This document shows, in pieces, positions 8,423-17,791 of a stretch of DNA of 64,000 nt. Every line of letters begins with the position of its first letter. The stretch's first letter is position 1. The notes beneath the pieces are model-generated. The model saw only the letters and a program-made list of their open reading frames with translations, had not been told where the DNA came from and made no database searches. A program made the position numbers and the translations under genes. Source of the stretch: Rhodoferax aquaticus. Lineage in GTDB: Bacteria > Pseudomonadota > Gammaproteobacteria > Burkholderiales > Burkholderiaceae_C. The stretch lies in contig NZ_CP036282.1 of the NCBI RefSeq assembly GCF_006974105.1, positions 2,604,001 through 2,668,000 of the forward strand. The letters are read 5' to 3'.

Positions 8423-11400
8423 CTACAGCAATCCGTGCTCACGCAAGACAAATATTAGCTGGGCAACCTCAGCCTTGAATTGAGGCAAATGCTCCGAGAT
8501 AAGCACAACATCTTCTTGCGACGCATAGGTCTGTAAATCCGCCGCCAATTGACTGGCGGGCTCGGCACCAAACATCATGAAAGTGCCCTTCAATGCATGG
8601 ACCGTAAAGAGAATCGTTTTAAAGTCTCCGGCAGCCAATGCCAACTCAATTTTTTCAATATCTAAGGGCCACTGCTCTAGAAACGGCTGCAAAACAATGT
8701 CAACCAACTCCATGTCTTGGGTTGACAATGCCTTTGCGTAGTCAAAGTGTTGCGGCCCATTGCTTAGATGCTTTGTGGCGTCCGCCCCCTCATAGGCCTC
8801 CACAGTTGAATCCGTAACCAGCTCCGTGTTTCCTTGCGCATGCAAATTGTCCAAGAGGAGTTTCAAATCGAGTGCCTTGATAGGTTTCGACAAGTAATCA
8901 TCCATCCCAGCATCTAGACAGCGTTGCCGGTCGGAAGCCATTGCATTGGCCGTCATGGCGACAATTGGCGTACGCGGCCCTAGTTCGCTTGCCCTGAATC
9001 GGCGGGTAGCCTCCATGCCGTCCATCACAGGCATCATCATGTCCATGAGAATCACATCGAACTTGGTATGGGACAAAACATCTAGGGCGATCTGTCCATT
9101 GTCGGCAAGCTGCACATCATGGCCCCAGCGGCTAAGCAAAGACACCGCTAGCCGCTGATTGACTACATGGTCCTCCACCACCAGCACTTTTAAACGCACT
9201 TGGGAGTCCAACAACGAATGCCTGGTCAGCAGCTCTTGGGGTACGGTGGTATCCGCACCCAGCACACGCCATACCGCCAAGACGAGTTCATCTCTGGCAA
9301 TCGGCTTGTTAAGGTAGCCCGCAATGCCGGCATTTTTGGCTCGGCTTGCGTCGCCTTTGATGCCAGCGCTCGACAGCATGATCATCGGGATCTGCGCAGC
9401 GTGTGGCAATAAAGACAGCTCTTGCGCAACTGCAAAGCCGTCCATTTCAGGCATTTGCGCATCGAGCAAAATAAGGTCAAAAGCTGGGTCTGGGGTTGTT
9501 TGCGCCAAAAGCGACAAAGCTGTGCCACCCGACGCTGCATCCACGACCAAAGCACCCGCGCCTTGCAACGCGTTGGTCAACACCCGGCGATTGACGTCAT
9601 TGTCGTCAACCACCAATAGGCGCCGACCTTCCAAGTTTGGCGTGAATGCTAAGGGCTCGTCAGCGTGTGCCGGATGCGGATCAAGCGCCACCAAAACTTC
9701 CAAGTGAAAAACACTGCCTTTGCCTAACTCGCTTTCCGCCCAAATGCGCCCGCCCAAAGCCTGGGCCAAACGATCACAAATCGTAAGACCTAAGCCGGTA
9801 CCACCATACTTGCGCGTCGTTGAGCTGTCTTCTTGGGAAAAGGCGTTAAAGATGCTGCCTAGCTTGTCTTGCGGTATTCCAATCCCGGTGTCACTCACGG
9901 TCATGTGCAGCAGACGGTCATTACTTGCGTTTAGGCGGCGAGCACCGTTCGTTGCCAAAGCCACACGCACCACAATCTCCCCGTGCTCGGTGAACTTAAT
10001 GGCATTGCCGACCACGTTGAGCAAGATTTGGCGGATCCGCCCAGGATCCCCCAGCAGGTTCAATGGCACATCAGCGTCCACGTCGCATACCAACTCTAAC
10101 CCTTTGCTCTGGGCGCGCAGGGCCAAGGATTTGAGGCTGTCGTTGACCGTACGGCCTAAATGAAACGGAATGTGCTCAATCAAAAGCTTGCCCGCCTCAA
10201 TTTTGGAAAAATCGAGGATGTCGTTAATCACGACCAAAAGCGCTTCAGACGAGGACTGTACGATCCCTAAATACTCGCGCTGTTCATCGTCAAGGTCAGT
10301 GTCCATCAGCAACTCGGTCATACCCATGACACCGTTCATGGGGGTACGAATTTCGTGGCTCATATTGGCCAAGAAATCAGACTTGGCCCGGCTTGCGGAC
10401 TCTGCGTCTTCCTTGGCTTTTTGTAGCTCCGCTGAAATGCGTTTGGCAACCGTGACATCGGTCAAGTAGCCATTCCATACCCCATTCGCTCTATCTTGAG
10501 GACTTGCATTGGCCTCACCATGCACCCATAGGGTTTCCTGGGTTTTGCGGTGAATGACACGAAAATCAATGCTCCAAGACCTAGCTTGTGCCTGAGACGA
10601 CTCAATGGTTTGGAACACCATTTTTTTGTCTAGCGGGTGGATGCACCCCGTAAACGAGTCTGCATCCGCCACAACGTCTTCAGGTAAGACACCACAGATG
10701 CGTTCCATGCCATCACTCATGAAAGGAATCAAGAAACGCCCCTGCGCTGACAAGGTGTACTGAAACACTGCTGCGGGAATGTTCTGCGTGACGTTACGCA
10801 AGCGAAGATCGACGTCCTTGAGCACACTGACGTCTTGCCAAATTCCAGTGAACACGGTGCTCCCATCAGGCGCGAGGTCAGACTCTGGAATGATTTCACT
10901 ACGAATCCAATGCACCGCGCCATCAGGCAAGCGCACACGATACTCGCCGCTCCATGCGGTGCGATTGGTGGCCGCCGCTAAAACCCCTGCGACCACCCGT
11001 GGGCGATCCTCGCCAACGATCTGTCGGGTTGTCAGTGATGGGTCCGCAAGCAAGGCTTCGCGTTGCAAGCCCAGCACCTCTTGAAGGCGCTCACTGATAA
11101 ATGTAAATCGGTAGCTTGTTGCACTGACGTGCCACTGAAACACAACGCCTGGCACACTGTTGGTGATGTGGCGCAGCCTAGCCTCTGCGCCCTTGATCTT
11201 CGCCTCCATGCTCTTTCGCTCGGTAATGTCCGTGCGAATGGCAATGTACATATGGGGCTTACCGGTTTCGTCACTCAGTGGAACGATGGTTGCATTCACC
11301 CAATACAAATGGCCGGCCTTGGCACGGTTGCAGATCTCACCGTGCCAGACGCGGCCCTGGGTAATGGTTTCCCAGAGATTGGCAAAAAACGCCTGGTCCT

Positions 11401-12010
11401 GCACACCGGAATTGATCATGCGGTGGTTGCTATTGAGCAACTCCGCCCGGGAATACCCGCTGATCTCTATGAGCTTGTCGTTGGCATACACAATGTCGCC
11501 CACTGCGTTGGTAATGCTCACGATAGCGTGCTGGTCCAACGCAAACTTTTGGTGGGCCAAGTCGGTAAGTGCGGCTTGCAGGTCGCGTTGGCTCTCGTGC
11601 TTTTGCTGAAAGAGCTGACTCATCAAGGTCGAAAGATTCTCTAAGTCATCGTCCTGGGTTTGCAGGAGATCAGCATCGTCCACGTCCATAAGGCTTCGTG
11701 CTGTGTTCCGCAGGCTTTCAATGGCACGGTTGCGGCTGGCAATCTCTGCCCGCATCGTCTCGTTCTTTTGTGTGAGTTCAATCGAACTCAGCTCCAGACT
11801 GCGGGTTTTCAGGTCAAGATCGCGGTCGCTTTGTAGGTAGGCATCATCCACTCGTTGAAAAAAAGTGGCCAATCCACTGAGTAACTGCGCCGCCGCTGGG
11901 GACACCGCAGGCTGCTGGGCCAAGGCCTTAAGCTCTGCCAGTACCTCGGGCGCTTGCGCCTCTTCCACGCCCAATAGGCGCTTCATCTGGCGGGCCAGCA
12001 ACTTGTGCAT
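8423..12010 (-). CDS. Cytoplasmic PAS-rich hybrid sensor histidine kinase with HPt domain
   Basis: 1195 aa with no membrane segments. A helical coiled-coil region (about residues 60-150) is followed by three PAS/PAC units (about 155-275, 280-405 and 405-530). The HisKA domain has the phospho-accepting His in NMSHEIRTPMNGVMG. Next come an HATPase domain (GGTGLGLTICDRL), two receivers (LLDAQMPEMDG and LMDMMMPVMDG) and a C-terminal HPt domain with VHALKGTFMMFG. This is a complete multistep phosphorelay protein that could pass phosphate to the adjacent HD-GYP regulator. It follows the FIST gene by 19 bases, an arrangement like NosP-NahK. Confidence 0.95.
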   Translation of the reverse strand: MHKLLARQMKRLLGVEEAQAPEVLAELKALAQQPAVSPAAAQLLSGLATFFQRVDDAYLQSDRDLDLKTRSLELSSIELTQKNETMRAEIASRNRAIESLRNTARSLMDVDDADLLQTQDDDLENLSTLMSQLFQQKHESQRDLQAALTDLAHQKFALDQHAIVSITNAVGDIVYANDKLIEISGYSRAELLNSNHRMINSGVQDQAFFANLWETITQGRVWHGEICNRAKAGHLYWVNATIVPLSDETGKPHMYIAIRTDITERKSMEAKIKGAEARLRHITNSVPGVVFQWHVSATSYRFTFISERLQEVLGLQREALLADPSLTTRQIVGEDRPRVVAGVLAAATNRTAWSGEYRVRLPDGAVHWIRSEIIPESDLAPDGSTVFTGIWQDVSVLKDVDLRLRNVTQNIPAAVFQYTLSAQGRFLIPFMSDGMERICGVLPEDVVADADSFTGCIHPLDKKMVFQTIESSQAQARSWSIDFRVIHRKTQETLWVHGEANASPQDRANGVWNGYLTDVTVAKRISAELQKAKEDAESASRAKSDFLANMSHEIRTPMNGVMGMTELLMDTDLDDEQREYLGIVQSSSEALLVVINDILDFSKIEAGKLLIEHIPFHLGRTVNDSLKSLALRAQSKGLELVCDVDADVPLNLLGDPGRIRQILLNVVGNAIKFTEHGEIVVRVALATNGARRLNASNDRLLHMTVSDTGIGIPQDKLGSIFNAFSQEDSSTTRKYGGTGLGLTICDRLAQALGGRIWAESELGKGSVFHLEVLVALDPHPAHADEPLAFTPNLEGRRLLVVDDNDVNRRVLTNALQGAGALVVDAASGGTALSLLAQTTPDPAFDLILLDAQMPEMDGFAVAQELSLLPHAAQIPMIMLSSAGIKGDASRAKNAGIAGYLNKPIARDELVLAVWRVLGADTTVPQELLTRHSLLDSQVRLKVLVVEDHVVNQRLAVSLLSRWGHDVQLADNGQIALDVLSHTKFDVILMDMMMPVMDGMEATRRFRASELGPRTPIVAMTANAMASDRQRCLDAGMDDYLSKPIKALDLKLLLDNLHAQGNTELVTDSTVEAYEGADATKHLSNGPQHFDYAKALSTQDMELVDIVLQPFLEQWPLDIEKIELALAAGDFKTILFTVHALKGTFMMFGAEPASQLAADLQTYASQEDVVLISEHLPQFKAEVAQLIFVLREHGLL

Positions 12011-12029
12011 ATACCTGCTAGCCTAGGTA

Positions 12030-13166
12030 CTAGGCAGATTCGGATAAATAGGTGATCGTCATGGTTTGGTTATGCAATTTGCAATCAACCGATGGCGCAA
12101 ACGGGCTTATCTCACCGTAGGAATAAAAGCCGGCCAAAGTCGCGCCGCGCCCAAACACCTCTCCCACGGCTTCGACCTCTTCGTCCACTCGCCCACCCAT
12201 GACGAGTTTGCGGCCCACACAACTAACCAAGAGTGCCAAGCCGTCGTTGTCATTCGCGTGCATGGCTTGCGCGGCCTGTGCCGCTGACTCCGCCCCTTCA
12301 ACCAAAGCATCGGTACTGGCATGCATGAGCTTCAAGTAGCCGTTGGGGTCAATGTCGCCCGCCAAGGTCAGGCTACCACTGGCTTCATCCACCGCCAATA
12401 TCGTGCGAATGAGTCCTACGTCATTGTGGTCACTACCTAGCATGGCAAATGGGAACAGCAAGCCAGAGGCTGGCAGACCTTTGGCGTGGTCGCCAAGATA
12501 CTTTTTGTAGACCTCTAGGGCGGACTCACCATCGAGTTCGTAAAGCACATTGTTGTCGCTTCGAGTGACCTTACGCGCTGGCCCAAAGGGTGACCATCCG
12601 CCAAAAGAACCATGGGAAAACTCAAGCTTCTCACCATACAACCCTACGCAGACCAAGCGATCGCTGCTCAGCCCCATATCGTCCAATACCCACGTCTTTG
12701 AAAAAGCGCCACCGTCGCCCGCCAGCCCACCGGTAATCGGCACATGCGCCCCAACGACAGATGCCAAGCCACCAATCACGGCACTCCCGTTAATGGCGAC
12801 ACCCTGACCGAAAATCAAAATGGCCCGCAAGCCTTCGATCTCCAAGCCTTGGGCTAAGCGCTGGCCAGCAGCAAATGAGTCAGCCATGTCCGCCAGGATA
12901 GCACTTACCTGCTCGACGCGCGTATGCTCAAACCGCAGCGCGGTGACCACCAAACTTCCATCCTCAACACCTTGTTGAGAAATTTCACCGGCGGTAGAAC
13001 ACCCCACCAAATGAGAATCTGCGAAAGCCGAGCTCAAGGCAGACGCCGCGCCGCGCAATGCGTCTACCGAACCAAAGGCAAAAACCAGCGTGGGCTGTAA
13101 TGCTGTCAGGGTGGAGTAGTCGGTGGCCTCGTAGGCACTGCGAACGGTCAGTTGAGAGACTTTCAC
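12030..13166 (-). CDS. FIST-domain sensory protein (NosP-like)
   Basis: 378-residue cytoplasmic protein matching the FIST N and FIST C arrangement. Features are VFAFGSVDALRGA near the start, LVGCSTAGEISQQGVEDGSL, ITGGLAGDGG in the middle and ALLVSCVGRKLVMGG with GFYSYGEISPF at the end. The start is GTG at 13166 with a strong AAGGAG ribosome site. FIST proteins of the NosP type bind heme and sense nitric oxide, and are often encoded beside a hybrid kinase, as here. I cannot tell from sequence alone which His would bind heme, so the NO role is inference. Confidence 0.88.
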   Translation of the reverse strand: MKVSQLTVRSAYEATDYSTLTALQPTLVFAFGSVDALRGAASALSSAFADSHLVGCSTAGEISQQGVEDGSLVVTALRFEHTRVEQVSAILADMADSFAAGQRLAQGLEIEGLRAILIFGQGVAINGSAVIGGLASVVGAHVPITGGLAGDGGAFSKTWVLDDMGLSSDRLVCVGLYGEKLEFSHGSFGGWSPFGPARKVTRSDNNVLYELDGESALEVYKKYLGDHAKGLPASGLLFPFAMLGSDHNDVGLIRTILAVDEASGSLTLAGDIDPNGYLKLMHASTDALVEGAESAAQAAQAMHANDNDGLALLVSCVGRKLVMGGRVDEEVEAVGEVFGRGATLAGFYSYGEISPFAPSVDCKLHNQTMTITYLSESA

Positions 13167-13278
13167 GGTTTCACTCCTTCGTCAAGCCGAGCGGTGGTGC
13201 AACTCATAATACCTGTGAACGCTGGGTTTGACCACCGCCAAAAATGCCCCCTGTTTTGCTGCGCAAGCCGCAGACGTG

Positions 13279-14847
13279 CTATGGGTTTAGGTATTGAGCG
13301 CGCAATAGGTTTTTTTGAACTTTGCCCATGGCGTTACGAGGCAATTCAGGCACCACATAGCAACGCTTAGGCACCTTGAAGTTGGCTAGCGTAGCCTTTA
13401 GCTGCCTGAGGATTGCAACGCCATCAATGGTCTCTCCGGTCTCAGGTACCAGCACGGCCACGCCCACTTCACCAAAGTCGGCATCAGGCACACCAATTAC
13501 TGCACTCTCCAACACACCAGGCAAGGCGTTGATGAAGCCTTCCACTTCAGCTGGGTACACGTTGTAGCCGCCGCTGATGATGAGGTCTTTGCTGCGCCCC
13601 ACAATCGTCACATAGCCGTCTGCGTCGATGCACCCTACATCGCCCGTTTTGAAAAAACCGTCGGCAGCAAACTCTTCCGCCGTTTTCTCAGGCATTTGCC
13701 AATAGCCTTGAAACACACTTGACCCACGAACTTGGATGTTGCCCACCTCACCCATGGCAACAGCTTGCCCCTTATCATCTACCACCCGCAGCTCTACGCC
13801 AGGCAATGCGGGGCCTACAGTGCCACCTCGTCTGGGTCCATCTGCAGCCTTGCAGGGGTTTGACGTCAGCATGGCTGTTTCTGACATGCCATAGCGCTCC
13901 AACACCTGGTGGCCAGTTCTTTGCTCCCATGCCTCAAAGGTATCGACCAACATGGGGGCTGACCCGGAGATGAACAAGCGCATGCCGCTCGCAAGCTGCC
14001 GAGTCAACCCAGGCTCGGCCAACAGCCGCGTGTACAGGGTAGGAACCCCCATAAAGACTGTCGCCTGCGGCAGTTTGCTGAGCACGACCTTGGGATCGAA
14101 CTTACCCAACCAAATCATTTTGCTGCCGTTCAGTAAGGCGCCATGAATAGCGACAAACAGTCCATGCACATGAAATATCGGCAAGGCATGGATCAGCACA
14201 TCCCCCCCATCTGCCCGGCCATGCCCGGGTGCTTGCCAGTCCCAATACGCCTGCAGGGTACGGGCGTTGCTGAGCAAGTTTCCATGGGTCAGCATGGCGC
14301 CTTTGCTACGACCCGTCGTACCACTGGTGTAGATGATGGCAGCCAGATCTCTGGGGGCACGCAGCACGGGCGTGTGCACCGCGGAGTGGCCCGCCGCCCG
14401 GTCGAGCAAAGACCCGGTGCGGTCGTCATTGAGCGTAAAGACGTACTGTGTGCCTGACACAAACGCCAGTTTGCTAATCCAGCCGAAGTTCACCGTGCTG
14501 CACACCACGACTGCTGGCTGAGCATTGCTAATGAAGTAGTCCATTTCCGCGCTTTGGTAGGCGGTGTTCAGCGGCACATAGACCAGCCCAGCTCGCAAAG
14601 TGGCAAGGTAGAGCACCATGGCCTCCACCGACTTCTCCACCTGCGCCACTAGCCTAGAACCTACCGGTAGCTCCAAAGATGCAAGCAAGTTGGCCACCAT
14701 GGCGCTGGCCTGGTCCAAGTCTTGCCACGAGTAGTGCAAGCCAGTATCGGTCTCCACTGCGCACCGAGTACGGTCCTGGGGAAACGCAGAGCGTAAGGCG
14801 GCAAACAGATTGCTATCTTCGGTTGCGAGGGGTGGTGCAAGTGGCAT
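13279..14847 (-). CDS. matB: Malonyl-CoA synthetase (AMP-forming), MatB-like
   Basis: 522-residue acyl-adenylate-forming enzyme, probably converting malonate, ATP and CoA to malonyl-CoA. Motifs include AIIYTSGTTGRSKGAM (P-loop), ERYGMSETAMLTSNP, TGDVGCIDADGYVTIVGRSKD and a C-terminal catalytic Lys in PRNAMGKVQKNLL. Family length is about 505-520. The frame is open further upstream to 15000, but that would overlap the preceding gene by about 100 bases, so ATG 14847 is preferred. No malonyl-CoA decarboxylase is visible nearby. Substrate choice (malonate or another short acid) is inferred from overall resemblance. Confidence 0.8.
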   Translation of the reverse strand: MPLAPPLATEDSNLFAALRSAFPQDRTRCAVETDTGLHYSWQDLDQASAMVANLLASLELPVGSRLVAQVEKSVEAMVLYLATLRAGLVYVPLNTAYQSAEMDYFISNAQPAVVVCSTVNFGWISKLAFVSGTQYVFTLNDDRTGSLLDRAAGHSAVHTPVLRAPRDLAAIIYTSGTTGRSKGAMLTHGNLLSNARTLQAYWDWQAPGHGRADGGDVLIHALPIFHVHGLFVAIHGALLNGSKMIWLGKFDPKVVLSKLPQATVFMGVPTLYTRLLAEPGLTRQLASGMRLFISGSAPMLVDTFEAWEQRTGHQVLERYGMSETAMLTSNPCKAADGPRRGGTVGPALPGVELRVVDDKGQAVAMGEVGNIQVRGSSVFQGYWQMPEKTAEEFAADGFFKTGDVGCIDADGYVTIVGRSKDLIISGGYNVYPAEVEGFINALPGVLESAVIGVPDADFGEVGVAVLVPETGETIDGVAILRQLKATLANFKVPKRCYVVPELPRNAMGKVQKNLLRAQYLNP

Positions 14848-14899
14848 ATCAAATGAAAGCAGGTGAGAAGGTGTCACACGAAAGGCCAGCGAGGCGAGG

Positions 14900-15712
14900 T
14901 CAAAATGAAGGTGGGCGCTTTTCCAAGAAGGCCGCGATGCCTTCCCTGTGCTCAAAAGATCCCGCGTAGGCATATGTATCCACCGCATGATCCGATTCAA
15001 AATTCATAGCACACTCCACACTATCTACGGGCGGCAATGGCATATTCATGCTTCTCAACGTCCGTTTATTCATGCGTGCAGCAGCTGGCGCCAAACTGGC
15101 GATGCGCTGCGCCAGTGCGTCAACCTCGCCCTCCAGCCCGGGCTCAGGCAGGACGTAGGTCAGAAAGTCGCGCGCAAGCATGTGAGGTGCATCAAACACG
15201 GCTGCACTGAGCAGCATGGCTTTTGCGGTTGTATGGCCAACCGCCCCTGTCACCAGTGCCGCTTCCTTGGGAGCCATTGGAAAGCCTAAACGTGCAATAG
15301 GCGCACCAAACCTGGCGCTCTGCCCGGCTAATCGAATGTCGCAGCAGCTAGCGATTTCCAGCCCTGCCCCCATGCAGTTGCCTTCAATGTGCGCCACTAA
15401 GGGCACATCGCACTGCAGCATGGCATGCAGTGCGCCCCAGACCTCGTCTTCGTGGAACGCTCGCAATGCGACAGGGTCGAATCTAAAGCTGGGGTACTCC
15501 GATATGTCGCCGCCAGCACAAAAATGACCTTGCGCGCCACGCACCACCACGCAACGCAAGCCGTCGTCGCGCGCTATCGATTCAAAGCGTTGTCTCAACG
15601 CACGCCACATCTCGCGCGACATGGCGTTGAACTTACCCTCATGGTGCAAGATGAGGTGTGCAATACGGCGGTCAGCAGCGCCAGTTTCTTGGTAGTGGAT
15701 ATGGCCTGTCAT
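14900..15712 (-). CDS. Enoyl-CoA hydratase/isomerase (crotonase) family protein
   Basis: 270 aa. The crotonase fold is shown by HFCAGGDI, the oxyanion-hole region IEGNCMGAGLEIASCCDI and a C-terminal FEHREGIAAFLEKRPP. Of the two glutamates used by classical hydratases, the one in GLEIAS (Glu119) is present. The second, normally in a QPE motif, is replaced by Ile139 (GAPIARLG). This makes straightforward hydratase activity doubtful and points to an isomerase, hydrolase or decarboxylase-type member. It is transcribed just ahead of the malonyl-CoA synthetase gene (52-base gap), so it probably acts on a related CoA ester. Confidence 0.85.
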   Translation of the reverse strand: MTGHIHYQETGAADRRIAHLILHHEGKFNAMSREMWRALRQRFESIARDDGLRCVVVRGAQGHFCAGGDISEYPSFRFDPVALRAFHEDEVWGALHAMLQCDVPLVAHIEGNCMGAGLEIASCCDIRLAGQSARFGAPIARLGFPMAPKEAALVTGAVGHTTAKAMLLSAAVFDAPHMLARDFLTYVLPEPGLEGEVDALAQRIASLAPAAARMNKRTLRSMNMPLPPVDSVECAMNFESDHAVDTYAYAGSFEHREGIAAFLEKRPPSF

Positions 15713-15767
15713 AGCGAGGCGCTTACCTTAGGTGGGTGACATTGCATGCAGCGCGGCGTTCGCTACG

Positions 15768-15818
15768 TTTTTGATAGCTGGCTAAGCAGCATTGATGGGC
15801 GAAAAGCGCTTTTTTCTC
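15768..15818 (+). repeat. Interspersed intergenic repeat, copy 1
   Basis: About 50 bases, T-rich at both ends, with the core ATAGCTGGCTAAGCA...TTGATGGGCGAAAAG. It is roughly 70% identical, with one base gap, to a second copy at 48115-48164. Both copies lie in gaps between genes. I recall similar 'ATAGCT' elements as common intergenic repeats in Comamonadaceae genomes, but this was not checked. Confidence 0.6.
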
Positions 15819-15837
15819 TACATTCTCTATCCAGCAG

Positions 15838-16689
15838 TCACCCATTTTTCTTGCCTAACCATAGCCAAGCCAACAACCCGCCCAACACCATAGGCACACA
15901 GAGCCATTGGCCCATGCTCATTCCAAGGGACAGCAAGCCCAGGTGGGCGTCGGGTTCGCGGAAGTACTCCGCAATAAAGCGAAAGACCCCGTAACCGAAC
16001 AAGAACGCTGCGGCGACTTGTCCTTGGCGAGGCCCCCGAACAGAACCCAATGGGGTACCCACTCCAGCGACTGGCTGTGCTCGGCGCGCGTACCACCACA
16101 ACAGGCAAAACAAAAGCACGCCTTCCATCAAAAACTGGTAGATCTGAGAGGGGTGGCGTGGCACATCGCCTGCACCGCGGAACACCATAGCCCACGGCAA
16201 GCTAGGGTCGGCGACCCGCCCCCACAACTCGCCATTGATGAAGTTACCGATCCGTCCGCTTGCGAGCCCCGTAGGTACGCAAGGTGCCACAAAGTCAGCC
16301 ACTTGCCAGAATGACCGTTTGCGCGAGTAGGCAAACCACACCATGGACACGATCACGCCTAACATGCCGCCGTGAAAACTCATACCGCCTTGCCAAACCG
16401 CAAAGATCTCCAGCGGATGCTCAAAATAGTACAAAGGCTTGTAGAACAAGCAGTAGCCCACTCTGCCACCGGCCACCACACCCAGCACGCCCAAGAACAA
16501 AATGTCTTCAACATCCTTGAAGGCCCATGCCCGGGGCCCAACTAGGCTGGCAAACGGCTGGTGCTTGAGCCGGCGATAGCCCAAAAACATAAACAAGGCA
16601 AATGCGACCAAATAGGTCAAACCATACCAATGCACGCTCACAGGGCCAAGGTGCAAGGCGACAGGGTCAATTTGTGGATGAATCAGCAT
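15838..16689 (-). CDS. lgt: Prolipoprotein diacylglyceryl transferase
   Basis: Inner-membrane enzyme that transfers diacylglycerol from phosphatidylglycerol to the lipobox cysteine of prolipoproteins. It has seven or so membrane segments, the motif HGGMLGVIV and the Lgt signature [15 protein letters not shown]. The last segment is followed by a short basic tail. The protein is 283 aa from the ATG at 16689, starting [12 protein letters not shown] as in relatives. An ATG two codons earlier (16695) is an alternative. The copy-1 repeat lies just beyond its 3' end. Confidence 0.95.
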   Translation of the reverse strand: MLIHPQIDPVALHLGPVSVHWYGLTYLVAFALFMFLGYRRLKHQPFASLVGPRAWAFKDVEDILFLGVLGVVAGGRVGYCLFYKPLYYFEHPLEIFAVWQGGMSFHGGMLGVIVSMVWFAYSRKRSFWQVADFVAPCVPTGLASGRIGNFINGELWGRVADPSLPWAMVFRGAGDVPRHPSQIYQFLMEGVLLFCLLWWYARRAQPVAGVGTPLGSVRGPRQGQVAAAFLFGYGVFRFIAEYFREPDAHLGLLSLGMSMGQWLCVPMVLGGLLAWLWLGKKNG

Positions 16690-16763
16690 GGCCATGATTG
16701 TGCACGCGCTAGTGCCCCACCTGCAAAGCAGGCACCTTAAAAGTCCAAGGCATTACGTTGCCG

Positions 16764-17690
16764 CTAAGCACCAAGCTTATGCAAGGATGCGCCCGGCGGC
16801 GCAAACTCCAGAAAACGCGATAGTACTGGGCTGCTATGTGGCCAGACCAAGCTGGTTTGGCACTGCGCCACGGCACCGACCACCTGCCGGTAGACAACGC
16901 CAGGGCGCTGAAACTGCCGCACACTCGCCGGCACCCATGCAACGCCCAAACCGGCCGACACCAAGTTCACAATGGTCTGCATCTGAATCGCCTCTTGGGC
17001 CACCGCAGGCAGAAGCCCTGCTGCGTGGTACATACCAAACACGGCGTCGTAGAGTGAGGGCACGATCCGCCTTGGGAACATGACCAGCGGCGTTGCAAGC
17101 ATATCCGTCAGCTGTACGACAGGTGCTTGGGCCAGTGGATGCTGCTCGGGCATCGCCAAAACCAACGAGTCGGTGTTGAGGATGAGCCCCGCTAATCCCA
17201 CCGGCGCAAAGCCTGGCGCATGCAACAAGAAACCCGCGTCAAACTCTCCGCGCTCCATACCTAGCAGCTGAACGTCGCCAGTAGCTTCGACCAACTCCAA
17301 CTGCACCAGCGGGCAGGCTTGCCTGAACGCCATGACCCACTGAGGAAGCACATCAAACCCCACCGTCGAGACAAATGCCAACTTCAAACGCCCTGCACTG
17401 CCTTCTGCCGCCGAATGGGCGAGCGCTTGCAATTCGGTCGCCCGCTGTAACAAATCGATAGCATGCGGCAACAAGGTGCGCCCTGTGGCACTGAGCTGCA
17501 CGCTGCGCTTGGAGCGATCAAACAAGCGAGCCCCCACAGTTGCTTCCAACTGGGCAATGGCATGCGTCAGCGGCGGCTGGGTCATACACAAACGTTGGGC
17601 CGCGCGGCCGAAGTGCAACTCCTCAGCCACAGCCACAAACTGGCGCCATGCACGCAAGTCGATGAGAGCGAGGCTTGGCGAGGTACTCAT
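16764..17690 (-). CDS. LysR-family transcriptional regulator
   Basis: 308 aa. The N-terminal winged helix-turn-helix (about residues 8-65) reads LRAWRQFVAVAEELHFGRAA then QPPLTHAIAQLEATVGARLF. The remainder is the periplasmic-binding-like effector domain. The frame extends to a TTG at 17696, but ATG 17690 gives the conventional N-terminus. It is divergent from ilvD with about 100 bases between them, the classic layout for a LysR regulator and its target. Whether it controls ilvD or something else is not shown. Confidence 0.9.
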   Translation of the reverse strand: MSTSPSLALIDLRAWRQFVAVAEELHFGRAAQRLCMTQPPLTHAIAQLEATVGARLFDRSKRSVQLSATGRTLLPHAIDLLQRATELQALAHSAAEGSAGRLKLAFVSTVGFDVLPQWVMAFRQACPLVQLELVEATGDVQLLGMERGEFDAGFLLHAPGFAPVGLAGLILNTDSLVLAMPEQHPLAQAPVVQLTDMLATPLVMFPRRIVPSLYDAVFGMYHAAGLLPAVAQEAIQMQTIVNLVSAGLGVAWVPASVRQFQRPGVVYRQVVGAVAQCQTSLVWPHSSPVLSRFLEFAPPGASLHKLGA

Positions 17691-17703
17691 ATGCAAAACA
17701 TAT
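17689..17703. promoter_or_regulatory. Possible LysR-type binding palindrome
   Basis: ATATG-N5-CATAT (ATATGCAAAACATAT) is a 15-base interrupted palindrome in the lysR/ilvD intergenic region. It overlaps the lysR start codon. Dyads of this size with T/A at the edges are typical LysR recognition sites, and this position would suit autorepression. No functional evidence. Confidence 0.3.
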
Positions 17704-17791
17704 TAATAGGCGTTAAAAAAGAGATTGGAGTCACATTATCAAGCCGGGCATACTTCGCACCATTGTCAACCCACGCCATTTAGGAAGCACC

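Noticed and set aside
14848..15000. N-terminal extension of the malonyl-CoA synthetase frame
   Set aside because: It overlaps the crotonase gene and does not resemble the family; ATG 14847 gives the normal length.
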